Part shown: piece after piece, positions 63,360-64,000 of the stretch
Layout of the letters: each line of letters begins with the position of its first letter
Position numbering within the stretch: the first letter of the stretch is position 1
Source: Sneathia sanguinegens
Lineage (GTDB): Bacteria > Fusobacteriota > Fusobacteriia > Fusobacteriales > Leptotrichiaceae
NCBI RefSeq assembly: GCF_042033325.1
Contig: NZ_CP160095.1
DNA: 64,000 nucleotides
Strand: one strand, 5' to 3'
Translations under genes and position numbers: made by a program
Notes under the pieces: model-generated
Databases searched by the model: none
Seen by the model: only the letters and a program-made list of their open reading frames with translations
What the model was told of the DNA's origin: nothing

Positions 63360-63457
63360 AAAATTGCAATTTATCTAGTACAGCGGTTGTGTTGTACCCG
63401 CATTTCCATTCATGCTTTCGCAAGGGTGATAGCAACACAATTCTCTATCTTTGTACC
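63334..63457 (-). ncRNA. Promoter-driven structured RNA of unknown class
   Basis: On the minus strand: an outer 5-bp stem (GTACA/TGTAC, 63452-63456 with 63378-63382), a perfect 8-bp stem (TTGTGTTG/CAACACAA, 63433-63440 with 63387-63394 as read on the + strand), ACCC/GGGT (63424-63427 with 63396-63399) and a TGC-GAAA-GCA tetraloop hairpin (63413-63422). A terminator ends it. It could be a free small RNA or a leader controlling the DUF2513-like gene. I cannot match it to a known riboswitch, SRP RNA or ribozyme. Confidence 0.6.
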
Positions 63458-63463
63458 ACTACA

Positions 63464-63491
63464 ATTTTACTTCTTTTTTTTATAAAGTCAA
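63464..63491 (-). promoter_or_regulatory. Promoter of the structured RNA
   Basis: On the minus strand: TTGACT (63486-63491), 16-nt spacer, TAAAAT (63464-63469). The predicted start, about 63457, coincides with the beginning of the outer RNA stem. Confidence 0.7.
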
Positions 63492-63564
63492 CTGTTTCTT
63501 TTTAATAAATTTTCTAATTGCATTAATTTATTTTTTAATTTTTTATCTGTAAATGGAAATACTG
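63490..63564 (-). pseudogene. C-terminal gene fragment truncated at R6
   Basis: On the minus strand the frame PVFPFTDKKLKNKLMQLENL then LKRNS and stop begins exactly at the edge of repeat R6. It looks like the helical end of a gene whose 5' part is missing. The stop overlaps the -35 of the RNA promoter. Family unknown. Confidence 0.5.
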
Positions 63565-63593
63565 GTTTTACCTTCATGAGTGGGGGTGATCCT
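63565..63593 (+). repeat. Solitary type I-E CRISPR-like repeat R6
   Basis: 29 nt: GTTTTA, CCTTC, ATGA, GTGGG, GGTGATCCT. It lies 372 nt after R5. The stem is weakened in the left arm. Confidence 0.82.
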
Positions 63594-63614
63594 AAAATAA
63601 ATTTATTTAACTAA

Positions 63615-63641
63615 CAAAAAAAGCAACCTTTTACAGTTGCT
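63615..63641 (-). terminator. Terminator of the minus-strand toxin/immunity pair
   Basis: Read on the minus strand: AGCAAC, 8-nt loop, GTTGCT, then TTTTTTT. It follows the immunity-like gene ending at 63680. Confidence 0.75.
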
Positions 63642-63679
63642 CTTAATCTAATATCTCTATTGATTTTGCTTCATATAAT

Positions 63680-63931
63680 TTAATAGCCGTATTTAGCTAA
63701 TACTTTTCTTAACTCTTCATCTAATTTTTTAAAATGTTTAGTTTTATTCCAATATTCTGTATATTCCGTTACTTCTCTAATATCATCTACAAAATATTCT
63801 TCATCATAACTTAAATTTTTTGATGGATAATTTAAATCTATCTCCATATAAAACTTAAAATATTCGTCGCATGTTTTATTTGGATTAGATAAATGTTTTT
63901 TTATTTTATTTATATAATCTATAAATTTCAT
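63680..63931 (-). CDS. Putative immunity protein, 83 aa
   Basis: ATG 63931 (a GTG at 63943 is also in frame) follows GGAAGGTGG and overlaps the stop of the upstream partial gene by ATGA. The protein is acidic in its centre (EEYFVDDIREVTEYTEYWNK) and begins KFIDYINKIKKHLSNPNKT. Tight overlap with what looks like a toxin C-terminus suggests a cognate immunity protein. It is unrelated to the IEILD family. Family not recognised. Confidence 0.6.
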   Translation of the reverse strand: MKFIDYINKIKKHLSNPNKTCDEYFKFYMEIDLNYPSKNLSYDEEYFVDDIREVTEYTEYWNKTKHFKKLDEELRKVLAKYGY

Positions 63932-64000
63932 TTTTTCTTCCACCTTCCTCTTCTAATCATTCCCTGATTTCTATCTTTATCATCTTTAATTACCATAAGT
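63928..64000 (-). CDS. C-terminus of a probable toxin gene (partial)
   Basis: A minus-strand frame enters from the right edge and encodes LMVIKDDKDRNQGMIRRGRW then KKK and stop. The basic tail and 4-nt overlap with the next small acidic gene are typical of a polymorphic toxin followed by its immunity gene. The family cannot be set from 23 residues. Confidence 0.45.
   Translation of the reverse strand, partial: LMVIKDDKDRNQGMIRRGRWKKK

Noticed and set aside
63334..63457. SRP RNA, tRNA or hammerhead ribozyme
   Set aside because: No SRP GGAAG/AGCA loop set, no tRNA cloverleaf or CCA end, and no CUGANGA core.
60798..63593. Classical CRISPR array
   Set aside because: Spacing is 370-800 nt instead of about 32 nt, most intervals contain gene pieces, and no cas gene is visible in the window.
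60798..63593. Integron gene-cassette array with attC sites
   Set aside because: The hairpins lack the paired GTTRRRY/RYYYAAC boxes and the long attC stem, and no integrase is seen.

Overview
The window is a very AT-rich bacterial chromosome segment with tightly packed, often overlapping genes. It combines low-GC, Firmicutes-like housekeeping families with an outer-membrane autotransporter, which points to Fusobacteriota, family Leptotrichiaceae. The complete arginine deiminase operon and the S8-type autotransporter make Streptobacillus my best guess. This is inference from gene content; no rRNA gene is present to confirm it.

Layout. (1) 1-10.5 kb: one long + strand run of cell-wall, RNA-modification and ribosome-assembly genes (murA, rlmB, a YhbY-type CRM protein, a PAP2-like membrane protein, tlyA, ctpA, rsmI, rbgA, a DEAD-box helicase), ending in phosphoenolpyruvate carboxylase split by a frameshift. 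(2) 10.6-12.4 kb: radC-type, PSP1-type and trmN6-type genes. (3) 12.6-21.6 kb: the main accessory block, a seven-gene operon plus one more large gene. It holds a 706-aa sheath-like protein, a 139-aa Hcp-like protein behind a perfect Shine-Dalgarno sequence, a baseplate/TssK-like protein, two FHA proteins (one membrane-anchored, one with a zinc ribbon), a membrane protein with a phosphatase-like N-terminus and coiled coils, a mini protein kinase and a 714-aa unknown. I read it as an unusual contractile-injection or type VI-like system under phospho-control. (4) 21.7-30.2 kb: rlpA, an acyl-ACP ligase/acyltransferase fusion, mtnN, two tiny ORFs, then a minus-strand serine/threonine/alanine uptake and deamination operon and a Nudix gene. 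(5) 30.3-35.0 kb: the arginine deiminase operon (arcA, arcB, arcC, YfcC-type antiporter). (6) 35.1-38.0 kb: an S8-like autotransporter. (7) 38.0-60.6 kb: folC, thiN, dinG, uvrA, an AI-2E family exporter, mltG, a SpoIID-like gene, tilS, ftsH, ogg, glgCA, rph, rlmN, pbp1A and era.

(8) 60.6-64.0 kb: a degraded cassette array. Six solitary 28-30 nt hairpin repeats, very close to type I-E CRISPR repeats but 370-800 bp apart, alternate with truncated toxin C-termini and small acidic immunity-like genes. At 63193-63564 two unrelated minus-strand gene pieces are each cut exactly at a repeat, and a promoter-driven, highly structured RNA lies between them. The right edge enters an oppositely oriented toxin/immunity pair. 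No cas gene is visible. This array and the FHA/kinase/Hcp-like operon are the two best candidates for undescribed biology.

Two homopolymer tracts of exactly 33 T, each beside a terminator, are also notable.
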